Assembly: GCA_965232815.1 (NCBI GenBank)
Contig: OZ247427.1
Span: 1,736,001-1,800,000 of the forward strand
Direction: 5' to 3'
Length of the DNA stretch: 64,000 nt
From: Bin87 sp026710825
Lineage (GTDB): Bacteria; Chloroflexota; Dehalococcoidia; Lucifugimonadales; UBA3495
How positions within the stretch are numbered: the stretch's first letter is position 1; each line of letters opens with the position of its first letter. Below, piece by piece: positions 8,287 through 15,677 of this stretch. The notes under the pieces are model-generated. The model was not told the origin of the DNA. It saw only the letters and a program-made list of their open reading frames with translations, and searched no databases. A program made the position numbers and the translations under genes.

Positions 8287-9449
8287 AGACGAATGCCCAT
8301 TTTCTCGGGCATGTCTGCGAAGGTCCTACCGTTCAACCCCGTGAGGGCATAGGCTTCGCGGTACGGCAGACGTCCGGCTTGCACGGCACGGACGACCGCA
8401 GAGGCAAGACGTACTCCGATGCGCCATCGTTGGGTATTCCAGAAGTTTCCTCCGGTCCCGGCATTGTCGCCGGCGTTTCCCTGACCCTTGTGACGGTTGT
8501 AGAAATCGAAAAAGGTATCTCGGTCAATCAATTCCAGATCCAGCACACGACGGGCAACCACGACACGACTAACTTTGAATCGGCGCGCCATTTGTTGGTA
8601 AGGGTCTGGAAGGTGCTCGACCAAAGGCCAGGTGGCTCTGATTTGGGCTTCTGGGACCAAAAATTCCGCAGCGATCCTGTCGCAGAATTGCTCAACATCA
8701 TGGTCGGAAGGAAGCAATGAATCGAAAGCCGAGACACCTTCTTCCCCAATGAACAAATGGGCAAGTTCGTGGGCGACCGTGAACATTTGGGCCGCTTTGT
8801 AATCGGCGTTGTTGATGAAAATGAGCGGAGCGTAATCGTCCACAAGGGCGAACCCCTGAAATTCGCCAGAGTCCAGTTTCCGGCTGGTATTGTTGCCCAC
8901 TACCCCGTTAAATGTCACCAGGACTCCGACTTCTTCGATATGATCGCGAAGTTTGGCCAGGGCATCAGACCAAGTGGGCGATGATGAAGCCCAGTCATCG
9001 GAAAGCGCCAGCGCATCGCGCATCGCGGCGGCCACTGTTGCGTAGTTCGCGTTCGGATGGAAGGCGCCAACGAAAGCAAGAGGCTCTGCGCCCGTTTCCA
9101 TCAACTCACCTCGCAACCATTCTTGGCGACGCTGCATCGCATAGACCGTTTCCAAGAGATCGCGGCTGGGCCGCATCGGTGGATCCCCTGCCCTTGTCCT
9201 GAAGTCTCTGACGGGAAGCGGTTCAACCGGCGGAAAGGAAAGGAAAAGATATCCCAACGGGTTGTGCGTGGCATGGGCGACTCTTTCTGCCCAGTCCATG
9301 CTGATTTGACCGGAGTTTTCCCATTCGAAAACCCTCTCCGGGATCAAATGGACTTTGCGCGCCAATTCATCTGTTGTGAGGTCGGCACGCTCGCGAGCCC
9401 AACGCAGGACGTCGGGTTTCAATTGCAGTGTTTCGCGTTGAGTGGTCAT
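8283..9449 (-). CDS. XRE helix-turn-helix protein with ImmA/IrrE metallopeptidase domain
   Basis: 388 residues. An N-terminal HTH (about residues 12-50, LTTDELARKVHLIPERVFEWE) recognises DNA. The C-terminal COG2856/ImmA-IrrE zincin domain (about 150-330) has the zinc motif HELAH at 227-231 within TVAHELAHLFIGEEG. Proteins of this architecture serve as antitoxins or as proteases that cleave repressors. It is the first gene of a two-gene operon with the PIN-like protein and probably represses its own promoter, but that is inference. The C-terminal 50 residues (PYREAYALTGLNGRTFADM) resemble the tail often seen in this family. Confidence 0.88.
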   Translation of the reverse strand: MTTQRETLQLKPDVLRWARERADLTTDELARKVHLIPERVFEWENSGQISMDWAERVAHATHNPLGYLFLSFPPVEPLPVRDFRTRAGDPPMRPSRDLLETVYAMQRRQEWLRGELMETGAEPLAFVGAFHPNANYATVAAAMRDALALSDDWASSSPTWSDALAKLRDHIEEVGVLVTFNGVVGNNTSRKLDSGEFQGFALVDDYAPLIFINNADYKAAQMFTVAHELAHLFIGEEGVSAFDSLLPSDHDVEQFCDRIAAEFLVPEAQIRATWPLVEHLPDPYQQMARRFKVSRVVVARRVLDLELIDRDTFFDFYNRHKGQGNAGDNAGTGGNFWNTQRWRIGVRLASAVVRAVQAGRLPYREAYALTGLNGRTFADMPEKMGIRL

Positions 9450-9469
9450 GATTTGCCATTCCTAGGATG

Positions 9470-9499
9470 ATGTTAGTCATATGGGCGGTGATGCGTCAA
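9470..9499 (-). promoter_or_regulatory. Promoter of the PIN/ImmA operon
   Basis: Minus-strand TTGACG (9494-9499), an 18-base spacer and TAACAT (9470-9475), about 20 bases before the ATG at 9449. The only good sigma-70-like pair in the region. Confidence 0.5.
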
Positions 9500-9682
9500 A
9501 TTTGATTCTCTGCAGTGACACCGCCTCGTTGACCCTACCGCGGCCTCCGCGCTAACCTGAACTAAATCAATCGAATGTTTGCCGGTGGGACTGACCTGAT
9601 GCCGGGTCGGTTTCGCCGGCTTTTTGCTGTCTGCGGTACTCCGATTCGCCATCGCGCCGGCGCTTTATGCAAGGAGGTTGCG

Positions 9683-10435
9683 ATGATGAATGACGGACGG
9701 TGGGCCTACTCTGCACACAGCCGGGCCGCGCTGCTCAGCGCGTTGGCCGCCCACGCTCGCGGCGTCGGCGATGCGCCGATGGTGTGCAAGTGGGGGACGC
9801 TGGCGGATGCCGTGGTTCGACAGGCTCACCACGAACGGGATGGTGCTCGCCGTGGGTGGGATAGCGCTCACCACGAACGGGATGGTGCTCGCCGTGGGTG
9901 GGATGGTGCGCGCCGCTGGCAAGAGGCCGCTAACCCTGATCCTGTCGAAGGGCGCAGTGTCCACCAGCGCGATGCTGGCGGCGCGCTGACGTTCGTGGCG
10001 TCCACTGGGGCGGTGGACCGGCACGGCGATACGGTCGCGCCCGAGGGTTGGCGGCTGGATGTCTACCGCGATAACCCGGTGGTGCTGTGGGCCCACGACT
10101 ACCGCCGGCCGGCCATCGGTCGGACGCAGTCGGTGTGGCGGGATGGCGGCGCGCTGCTGGCCCGCCTGGAGTTCGCGCCAACCGAGTTCGCCCGGGAGGT
10201 CGAGGGCCTGTACCGCCAGGGCTACCAGCAGGGCGTGTCCGTGGGGTTCAGGCCGCTGCGGTTCGAGGAGCGCCGGGATGCCCGCACCGGCGCGTTCCTG
10301 GGCATCCGGTTCCTGGAGCAGGAACTGCTGGAGATCAGCGCGGTGCCCGTGCCGGCCAACCGGGGCGCGTTGATGGCGCGGCGAGCGGATGTGGCAACGG
10401 AGGTGGTGGGATTGCTGCGCGGGATGCGCCCGTAG
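9683..10435 (+). CDS. HK97-family prohead protease with repeat-derived N-terminal segment
   Basis: Phage capsid maturation protease (serine, herpesvirus-assemblin fold), 250 residues from the ATG at 9683, which has a strong AAGGAGG before it. The protease domain begins near ALTFVASTGAVDRHGDTVAPEGW. WAHDYRRPAIGR carries the likely catalytic His, GVSVGFRPL the likely nucleophile Ser, and LLEISAVPVPANRGALMAR ends the domain. Residues about 44-75 are not phage sequence: they translate a REP-like repeat (VVRQAHHERD) plus a 42-base tandem repeat giving AHHERDGARRGWD twice. First gene of the structural cluster, upstream of the capsid gene as usual. Confidence 0.85.
   Translation: MMNDGRWAYSAHSRAALLSALAAHARGVGDAPMVCKWGTLADAVVRQAHHERDGARRGWDSAHHERDGARRGWDGARRWQEAANPDPVEGRSVHQRDAGGALTFVASTGAVDRHGDTVAPEGWRLDVYRDNPVVLWAHDYRRPAIGRTQSVWRDGGALLARLEFAPTEFAREVEGLYRQGYQQGVSVGFRPLRFEERRDARTGAFLGIRFLEQELLEISAVPVPANRGALMARRADVATEVVGLLRGMRP
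9812..9953 (+). repeat. REP-like repeats and 42-base tandem repeat inside the protease gene
   Basis: Starts with GTGGTTCGACAGGCTCACCA (9812-9831). A 42-base unit (9824-9865) is then repeated at 9866-9907, and a further REP-like piece, CTGATCCTGTCGAAGGG, lies at about 9937-9953. All are in frame with the protease gene. Confidence 0.75.
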
Positions 10436-10474
10436 GGGCGGCATGCCTCACCTCTGCAAAACCGTCCGCCGACT

Positions 10475-10501
10475 GTAGGGCGAATAGTCATTCGCCCCCA
10501 A
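10475..10501. repeat. Palindromic repeat, GGGGCGAAT family
   Basis: GTAGGGCGAATAGTCATTCG followed by CCCCCAA. One G is missing from the left arm compared with 29666-29695. It lies in the gap between the protease and capsid genes. Confidence 0.75.
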
Positions 10502-10561
10502 CTTGCCGAAGACACCGAAACTCAGAAAACCGACTCTAAATGCAAAGGAGTTTGCAGATAT

Positions 10562-11893
10562 ATGACCCTTTCAACATGGGAACTGGAAACCATCAAGAAC
10601 GAAGTGGCCGAGGTGCGCGATTTCTACCGCCAACGGCTGGACGCGGACATTCCGCCGCTGCAGGAGGAACTGTCCCGCCTCAGCCGCGCCGTGGGTGAGA
10701 TCACCGAGAAGCAGCGCGCGGGCGAACGTCAGGCGATGCTGGCGCGGTACGGCAGCGTGGGCGACCGACCGAGAGTTCCGTTCGGCAAGTACCACGGGAT
10801 GGACGCGCTGGACCTGGCCTGCGTGCGCAGCGTCCTGGCGTCGCAGCAGCGGGAGCCGGGCGACACCAACCCTCGCCTCCTTGCTGACTGGCAGGCCAAC
10901 CTGAAGGCCGCGATGGACAGCACCACCGCCGGCAGCGGCGACGAACTGGTCGCCACCGGCGAGGCCGCCGCGCTCTGGGCCGACATCAACGTGGACACGC
11001 ACGTCGCGTCGCTGTTCACGCGGGTTGACATGCCCACCAACCCGTTCGAGATTCCGCTGCAACTGGGCAGCGTTTCGTGGTACCCGGGCGCGGAGAACAC
11101 GGCGACGACGGAAACCGCGTTGACCACGGCGCGGCAGACCCTGACGGCGCGCGAGTTGGTGGCCGAGGTGCCGTGGTCGCTGACGCTGGACGAGGACGCT
11201 GTGATCGCAATGGCAGCCGAGGTGCGGAGCACGCTGGTCCGAAACGCCGTTGAGGTGATCGACGACGTGCTGCTGAACGCCGACACCACAACGCAGAACA
11301 ACATCAACGCCGACGGCGCGACCATCGCCGCGTCCACCGCCGGCAAGGCGCATTGGCTCTTGGGCTTCGACGGACTGCTGCACCTGCCGCTGGTGGACAA
11401 CACCGCGCAGGGGAATGATCACTCCGCTGGGCCCAGCGCCGATATGTTCAACGAGGTGCGCGGCCTGCTGGGCAAGTACGGGGTGCGCCCGTCCGAGCTG
11501 GCCTACGTCGCCGACGTGGGCACTTACATCAAATCGCTGGGCATCACCGAGTTCCGCACGCTGGACAAGCTGGGGCCGCAGGCGACGCTGCTCAACGGCC
11601 AACTGGCGCAGGTTGACGGCATCCCCGTCATCGTGTCAGAGCAGATGGCGAAATCGGACGCCGACGGCAAGGTCACCGACGGCGGCAACAGCAACACCAA
11701 GGGACGCCTGCTGGTGGTGAACCGCACCCAGTGGCGGCTGGGGTTCCGGCGCGAGTTGATGATCGAGACCACCCGGGACATCCAGAAGCGTCAGAACATC
11801 ATGGTCGTGAGCATGCGGCTGGCGTTCATGGAGCGCACCGGCACCCGGTCGTCGGCAACGCACACCGCGCTGCAATACAACATCACCGTGTAG
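10562..11893 (+). CDS. Phage major capsid protein (HK97 fold)
   Basis: 443-residue capsid subunit. An N-terminal coiled-coil-like stretch (about 1-60, TIKNEVAEVRDFYRQRL) resembles the delta/scaffold domain removed by the prohead protease. The HK97 body follows: WADINVDTHVASLFTRVDMPTNPFEIPL, an E-loop and P-domain with LTARELVAEVPWSLTLDEDAV, RNAVEVIDDVLLNAD, and the A-domain with LAYVADVGTYIKSLG, VDGIPVIVSEQM and GRLLVVNRTQWRLGFRR. AAAGGAG lies just upstream of the ATG. It follows the protease gene as in tailed phages and gene transfer agents. The next cluster gene is displaced by an IS110 element. Confidence 0.9.
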   Translation: MTLSTWELETIKNEVAEVRDFYRQRLDADIPPLQEELSRLSRAVGEITEKQRAGERQAMLARYGSVGDRPRVPFGKYHGMDALDLACVRSVLASQQREPGDTNPRLLADWQANLKAAMDSTTAGSGDELVATGEAAALWADINVDTHVASLFTRVDMPTNPFEIPLQLGSVSWYPGAENTATTETALTTARQTLTARELVAEVPWSLTLDEDAVIAMAAEVRSTLVRNAVEVIDDVLLNADTTTQNNINADGATIAASTAGKAHWLLGFDGLLHLPLVDNTAQGNDHSAGPSADMFNEVRGLLGKYGVRPSELAYVADVGTYIKSLGITEFRTLDKLGPQATLLNGQLAQVDGIPVIVSEQMAKSDADGKVTDGGNSNTKGRLLVVNRTQWRLGFRRELMIETTRDIQKRQNIMVVSMRLAFMERTGTRSSATHTALQYNITV

Positions 11894-11910
11894 GGAGAAG
11901 CCGACCCGGT

Positions 11911-11937
11911 TGTAGGGGCGAATAGTCATTCGCCCCT
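11911..11937. repeat. Palindromic repeat, GGGGCGAAT family, IS110 target
   Basis: TGTAGGGGCGAATAGTCATT then CGCCCCT. Other copies continue CTACA or CTATT; here the sequence departs right after CT (11936-11937), and CTACG reappears at 13099-13103. The palindrome tail was therefore split by the IS110 insertion. Confidence 0.8.
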
Positions 11938-11940
11938 TGT

Positions 11941-12110
11941 ATATTGGAGCGAGGCATCGGGCGAGTTGGCGCGGCAGACCGTTTCGCCCCTGGGTTGCAC
12001 AAACCGTTGCGTAGCGTGGTCGCCGCGCCATTCCCTCACACCAGCCTGTACAGTTGTTGGGGGTTCGACCCCGTATTGGCAAGGCCAGGCCGTTGAGGGC
12101 GATGCCTGAA
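11941..12110 (+). ncRNA. Putative IS110 bridge RNA
   Basis: Noncoding 5' part of the IS110 element. Two internal loops can be drawn. Target loop: TTCGCCCCT (11983-11991) equals the nine bases of the left target including the CT core (11929-11937); after the hairpin GGTTGCACAAACC, CGTAG (12010-12014) is complementary to the right target CTACG (13099-13103). Donor loop: TACAGTTG (12049-12056) equals the right end of the element before its core (13091-13098); after the hairpin GGGGTTCGACCCC, CAAGG (12080-12084) is complementary to CCTTG at the left junction (11935-11939). The order left guide, hairpin, right guide in both loops matches known bridge RNAs. RNA ends are not determined. Confidence 0.7.
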
Positions 12111-12129
12111 CCCACTGGAGGCAGGCACC

Positions 12130-13083
12130 TTGGCGAAGGATAGCACAACCGTAGGTATTGACGTTTCACGGGACGCGCTGGACATCTGGCTCCACCCGGC
12201 AGGGGAGTCCTGGCGGGTGGATTACGACACCGACCACATATTGGAACTGGTGGAGGCCTTGGGCCGGGTTGTGCCTCAGGTGATCGTGATGGAGGCCACC
12301 GGAGGACTGGAGATTCCCCTGGCCGCTGGGTTGGCTGGAGCAGGTCTATCCGTGGCTGTGATCAACCCGCGTCAGTCGCGAGACTTCGCCCGGTCCACCG
12401 GTCGACTGACCAAGACCGACCGGTTGGATGCCCGAGTGCTGGCCGAGTACGGAGCCGCCGTCAACCCTGAACCGAGACCGTTGCCGGACGCCGAGCAACG
12501 GGAACTGCAGGAACTGGTGAGCCACCGACAGGGTCTGGTTGACGCGCGCACGGCCGAACGCAACCGTTTGGCTCGGACCACCTCCGCATTGGTGCGAGAT
12601 CGCATTCAGGCACATATCGACTGGCTTGACGCGCAAGTCCGGACGACGGAAGCTGACATTGCTGAGTTGATCGGGTCCAACCAGACCTGGCAGGAACAGT
12701 CCCGCCTCCTGCAGTCCGTGCCCGGTGTCGGCCCAGTGGTTTCCTCGGTGCTCATCGCACGACTACCCGAACTGGGTCGTCTCAACCACAAGGAGATCGC
12801 TGCCCTGGCGGGACTGGCGCCGTTCAATCGCGACAGCGGTCAGTGGCGGGGCCGCCGCAGCATCTGGGGCGGACGGCGCACAGTACGCTCGGCCCTCTAC
12901 ATGGCCACCGTATCCGCCACCCGCTTCAATCCCGCCATCAAGACCTTCTACCAACGCCTGCGCCAGGCTGGCAAACCCGCCAAGGTGGCCCTCACCGCCA
13001 GCATGCGCAAGCTGCTCTCCATCCTCAACGCCATCGCCCGAAACCGACAACCCTGGCACCCAGTTGCACCAATCTCACCTTGA
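12130..13083 (+). CDS. IS110-family recombinase (transposase)
   Basis: 317-residue DEDD recombinase that, with its bridge RNA, joins donor and target DNA. The RuvC-like tetrad is visible as D11 (GIDVSRD), E55 (VMEATGG), D97 and D100 (KTDRLDARVLAEYG). The C-terminal Tnp domain has SVPGVGPVVSSVLIARLPELG, ALAGLAPFNRDSGQWRG with the likely catalytic Ser236, and GGRRTVRSALYMATVSATRFN. All key residues are present, so it is probably active. The start is TTG at 12130, with GGAGGCAGG just upstream. Near-usual length for the family. Part of the 11938-13100 element. Confidence 0.93.
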   Translation: MAKDSTTVGIDVSRDALDIWLHPAGESWRVDYDTDHILELVEALGRVVPQVIVMEATGGLEIPLAAGLAGAGLSVAVINPRQSRDFARSTGRLTKTDRLDARVLAEYGAAVNPEPRPLPDAEQRELQELVSHRQGLVDARTAERNRLARTTSALVRDRIQAHIDWLDAQVRTTEADIAELIGSNQTWQEQSRLLQSVPGVGPVVSSVLIARLPELGRLNHKEIAALAGLAPFNRDSGQWRGRRSIWGGRRTVRSALYMATVSATRFNPAIKTFYQRLRQAGKPAKVALTASMRKLLSILNAIARNRQPWHPVAPISP

Positions 13084-13133
13084 CACCCAATACAGTTGCT
13101 ACGTTGGCACGATTCGATGGAATGGAGGAATCA

Positions 13134-13985
13134 ATGGCAAACGCATACGCGGATTTGGCGACGCTCAAATCGCCGGCGGTGCTGAATGTGCCGGACGACG
13201 CGCACGACGCTCGCCTGTTGGCGATGCTCGAGGTCGGCTCTCGCTGGATCGATGGCTACTGCGGACGGCATTTCGCCACGATGCAGGGTGAGCGTCGATT
13301 CGATGGGACCGGCCGGACGTCGTTGACGGTGCCTGACCTGGTCGCGGTGAGCGAGGTGCGGGTGCGGGAAGCGTCGGGCAGGTGGGTCGGATGGCCGTCG
13401 TCTGATTGGCTGCTGTATCCGTTGAACGCCGCGCCGACCGTGCCGGGCGGACGTCCCTACACTCGCATCCTGCTGGCGTCGGGCAAGCGTCGTCGGTTTC
13501 CGCTGTGCCGGGCCGGCGTGGTGGTCGACGGCGTCTGGGGATACAACGACGTGCGCGAGGACACGGGGTTGCAGGTGAGCGGCAACCCCGGAGTGGGCGT
13601 GGCGGACGACATGGTGACCGTCTCCGCCAACGGGGGAGCGGCATCCACGTTGTCGGCGGGACACACCATCCGCCTCGACGATGAGTTGTACGTCGTTGGT
13701 GTCGCCGACGACGGGCAGGGGATGCTGACACTGACGGTCCAGCGCGGCGTCAACGGCACGGCAGCGACCGCGCACGCCATCGGAGCGCCTGTGTTCGTGT
13801 ACCGGTATCCCAAGGGGGTGTCGGAAGCGTGCCTGCTGCAGGCCGCCGTCTGGTGGCGGAAGAGGTTGTCAGCGCCTTTCCGGCCGCCGGAGGGAGATGA
13901 CGGGGCAGAGATCACCGGCATCTCTCCCGCCGTCCGGACGCTGCTCGCGCCCTACCGTAGACGCAACGCGGCGCTGGGGGTGTGA
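13134..13985 (+). CDS. Phage gp6-like head-tail connector protein
   Basis: 283 residues. The N-terminus (MANAYADLATLKSPAVLNVP... LLAMLEVGSRWIDGYCGRHF) and the C-terminus (GVSEACLLQAAVWWRKRLSAPF) match the helical connector fold of HK97 gp6-type proteins, which form the ring between portal and tail. The middle (about 100-230) is beta-rich and unusual for this short family, with VVVDGVWGYNDV and an Ig-like TVQRGVNGTAATAHA. The ATG at 13134 has GGAGG five bases upstream. The original distance to the capsid gene was shorter before the IS110 insertion. Overlaps the next gene by four bases (GTGA). Confidence 0.7.
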   Translation: MANAYADLATLKSPAVLNVPDDAHDARLLAMLEVGSRWIDGYCGRHFATMQGERRFDGTGRTSLTVPDLVAVSEVRVREASGRWVGWPSSDWLLYPLNAAPTVPGGRPYTRILLASGKRRRFPLCRAGVVVDGVWGYNDVREDTGLQVSGNPGVGVADDMVTVSANGGAASTLSAGHTIRLDDELYVVGVADDGQGMLTLTVQRGVNGTAATAHAIGAPVFVYRYPKGVSEACLLQAAVWWRKRLSAPFRPPEGDDGAEITGISPAVRTLLAPYRRRNAALGV

Positions 13986-14380
13986 CGATGACCGGATACG
14001 CCAGCACCGGCTGGAGCTACATCGCCGTGTCGGACGCCGGCGGTACGTTGCGCGACCTGTCTCCCTGGGTGGAAAGCGTCGGGCCGCTGGGACAGGCGCT
14101 GACCGGTCGGGACGTTGCCGGCGCGGCGGCTGCCCAGGAATTCACTTTGTTGGGTCGGTGGGACGATACGCCCGAGATCGGCCCGGATGCCGTGCTGTCG
14201 GCCATCGTGGGATGTTCCGTCTCCGTTGAGTACGGGCCGGTGGGCAGCGCGATGGGACAACGGCGGGTGTCGGGGATGTTCGTTTGCCTGTCCTACCGGA
14301 TCAGCAGCCGTGCCGGCGAACCGGTGCGGTTCGAGGCGACGTTCCGGCAGGACGGGCCGGTGGAGTTGGGGGTTTGGTGA
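13982..14380 (+). CDS. Phage structural protein, possible tail component
   Basis: 132-residue protein beginning at a GTG that overlaps the connector stop (ATG at 13988 is an alternative). No family is securely recognised. The sequence is beta-rich (STGWSYIAVSDAGGTLRDLS, SVSVEYGPVGSAMGQRRVSG, PVRFEATFRQDGPVELGVW) with DISRYV-like domain openings common in phage tail tube or head-closure proteins. Its position between connector and tail genes supports a tail-tube or neck role. The function is inferred from context only. Confidence 0.5.
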   Translation: MTMTGYASTGWSYIAVSDAGGTLRDLSPWVESVGPLGQALTGRDVAGAAAAQEFTLLGRWDDTPEIGPDAVLSAIVGCSVSVEYGPVGSAMGQRRVSGMFVCLSYRISSRAGEPVRFEATFRQDGPVELGVW

Positions 14381-14460
14381 ATGCCAGACGGCCAGTTCCA
14401 GCATTCGGATCGCCGCCACCGTCGGACGCCAACCGCTTGAAACGGCGCAGGCTCCGTGCG

Positions 14461-15114
14461 CTATCGGTCCATCTGGGTAAAGGTGCCGCCGGTCTCATTG
14501 GCGATGGTGCGCAAGGCGGTGGCATCGGCGTCGGGGTCCAGCGCGATGGTGTCAACGGGCACGTCCGAACGCGCCAGGAATTCGACCGTTTCATCGTCAA
14601 GCCGCTCGATGGTGTGCAGTTTGCCGTCGGTCATCAGCATGTAGCGTTCCTCCTGGCACGACTCCCCTCCCAGGTCCATGAACGTCGTATCACCGTTGAT
14701 ATCCAGCGATGAAAAATCCGGTAGGGCAACCGATAACGGGCCAACGCCCGGGACGCCGGCTGGAATCCCGGCGGACGGCAACCCGGGCACGCCAACCGGC
14801 CCGGATGGCGGGTCGAGGTTCCCCGTGCTGGCCGTCCGGTCGGTTTCGGCCTCGTCATCGGAATCGTCGAGCAGAAAGTACGCGATAGTCCCCAGGATCA
14901 GCAGCAGGAGCAACAGCAACAGCAGCAATGGCCAGATGCTGCGACGGGTACCGCCCCCACGGGCTCGACTCCCGCTGGCGACCCTGGCTGGACGGGGCTG
15001 TCGCGGACCGAATCGGAACCATTGCCACGGCCACCGCCAGCGCCTTTCGCGCCCCTGTGGCCTGCGACGTCGCGGGTCATCGTCCGAACTGTACGAAATC
15101 CAGTATCTGGCCAT
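14461..15114 (-). CDS. Single-pass membrane protein with a partial VWA-like domain
   Basis: 217 residues. A very basic N-terminus rich in Arg, Trp and Pro precedes one membrane span (SIWPLLLLLLLLLLILGTIA, about 59-82). The outer part is Pro/Gly-rich and ends in what looks like the second half of a von Willebrand A domain: YMLMTDGKLHTIERLDDE, DVPVDTIALDPDADATALR and IANETGGTF. The DxSxS metal motif of a complete VWA domain is absent. It is antisense to the surrounding phage structural genes and so is probably not part of that operon. Could be a degraded copy of a chromosomal VWA protein. Confidence 0.6.
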   Translation of the reverse strand: MARYWISYSSDDDPRRRRPQGRERRWRWPWQWFRFGPRQPRPARVASGSRARGGGTRRSIWPLLLLLLLLLLILGTIAYFLLDDSDDEAETDRTASTGNLDPPSGPVGVPGLPSAGIPAGVPGVGPLSVALPDFSSLDINGDTTFMDLGGESCQEERYMLMTDGKLHTIERLDDETVEFLARSDVPVDTIALDPDADATALRTIANETGGTFTQMDR

Positions 15115-15242
15115 GATTCCACCCTCCCGTCGCTCCCGATGCTACTCCTGCGGGACGCGTTGCGCCAGATAATGCCGACTGTGCAGCACATGTCCCGAAC
15201 CGATTGTGCATAAAAACCCATGTGTGGAGGTCCAAAACGGAC

Positions 15243-15677
15243 ATGAATGTGAATAAAGGCAGCGGACCAGTTTCGGGCCGTCACGTACCCGGCACGCCCC
15301 TGCGCTGGCAGGCATGGATAGATTGGCCCGGAAACGGTTCCTGGGACCCGGATGCATCGGACGTTTCCGCCGACGTGCTCGCGTTCCGCTGGCGATGGGG
15401 ACGCAGCGGGTTGCCAGTTCCTGAATTCGCACCGCCGGCGAACCTAGAATTGACCCTGCGAAACGACCACCGTCGCTATACACCGGGCAATGGCAACGGG
15501 TCCCTGGGCGATAACGTACAGCCGGGTCGGGCGATCTGGCTGCGGGCCAGTCGAATGCACGACGATTTTTCGACGACGGATGCAGCGACTGTTGATTTGG
15601 ACGGACGCACCACGGCGCACGGTGGGATGTGTTGTCGGTTCCCGGCAACGGCTTTTCCGCCGCAGACGGAAGGGTGA
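15243..15677 (+). CDS. Phage tail protein, N-terminal fragment (frameshifted)
   Basis: N-terminal 144 residues of a tail protein that continues in another frame at 15596-17290. The ATG at 15243 has GGAGG 11 bases upstream; TTG 15204 and other upstream starts are less likely. Early sequence RWQAWIDWPGNGSWDPDASD with LELTLRNDHRRYTPGN resembles tail/baseplate proteins that begin with a beta domain. Homologous-looking sequence leaves this frame after about DGRTTAHG (15615) and resumes as RWDVLSVPGNGFSAADG in the -1 frame. The last 15-20 residues here are therefore out of frame. Confidence 0.6.
   Translation: MNVNKGSGPVSGRHVPGTPLRWQAWIDWPGNGSWDPDASDVSADVLAFRWRWGRSGLPVPEFAPPANLELTLRNDHRRYTPGNGNGSLGDNVQPGRAIWLRASRMHDDFSTTDAATVDLDGRTTAHGGMCCRFPATAFPPQTEG

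Larger units (their letters stand above)
11938..13100 (+). mobile_element. IS110-family insertion sequence in the tail of a palindromic repeat
   Basis: Element of about 1.16 kb: a 192-base 5' noncoding part, the recombinase gene and only about 15 bases after its stop. Both ends are inferred from the split palindrome: CGCCCCT ends the left flank at 11937 and the right flank resumes with ACG at 13101 after a second CT core at 13099-13100. A CT core and absence of terminal inverted repeats fit IS110. Removing the element restores CGCCCCTACG, close to the CGCCCCTACA of the copy at 29666-29695. It separates the capsid gene from the connector gene. Confidence 0.8.

Noticed and set aside
9824..9907. 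CRISPR-like array
   Set aside because: Two contiguous 42-base units without spacers, in frame inside a protease gene, and no cas genes.
12057..12080. T-arm-like GGGGGTTCGACCCC, possible tRNA fragment
   Set aside because: No acceptor, D or anticodon arms fit, and the hairpin is explained as the donor-loop hairpin of the IS110 bridge RNA.
15596..15677. Programmed -1 frameshift in the tail gene
   Set aside because: No X-XXY-YYZ heptamer lies in the open window and no downstream pseudoknot was evident.
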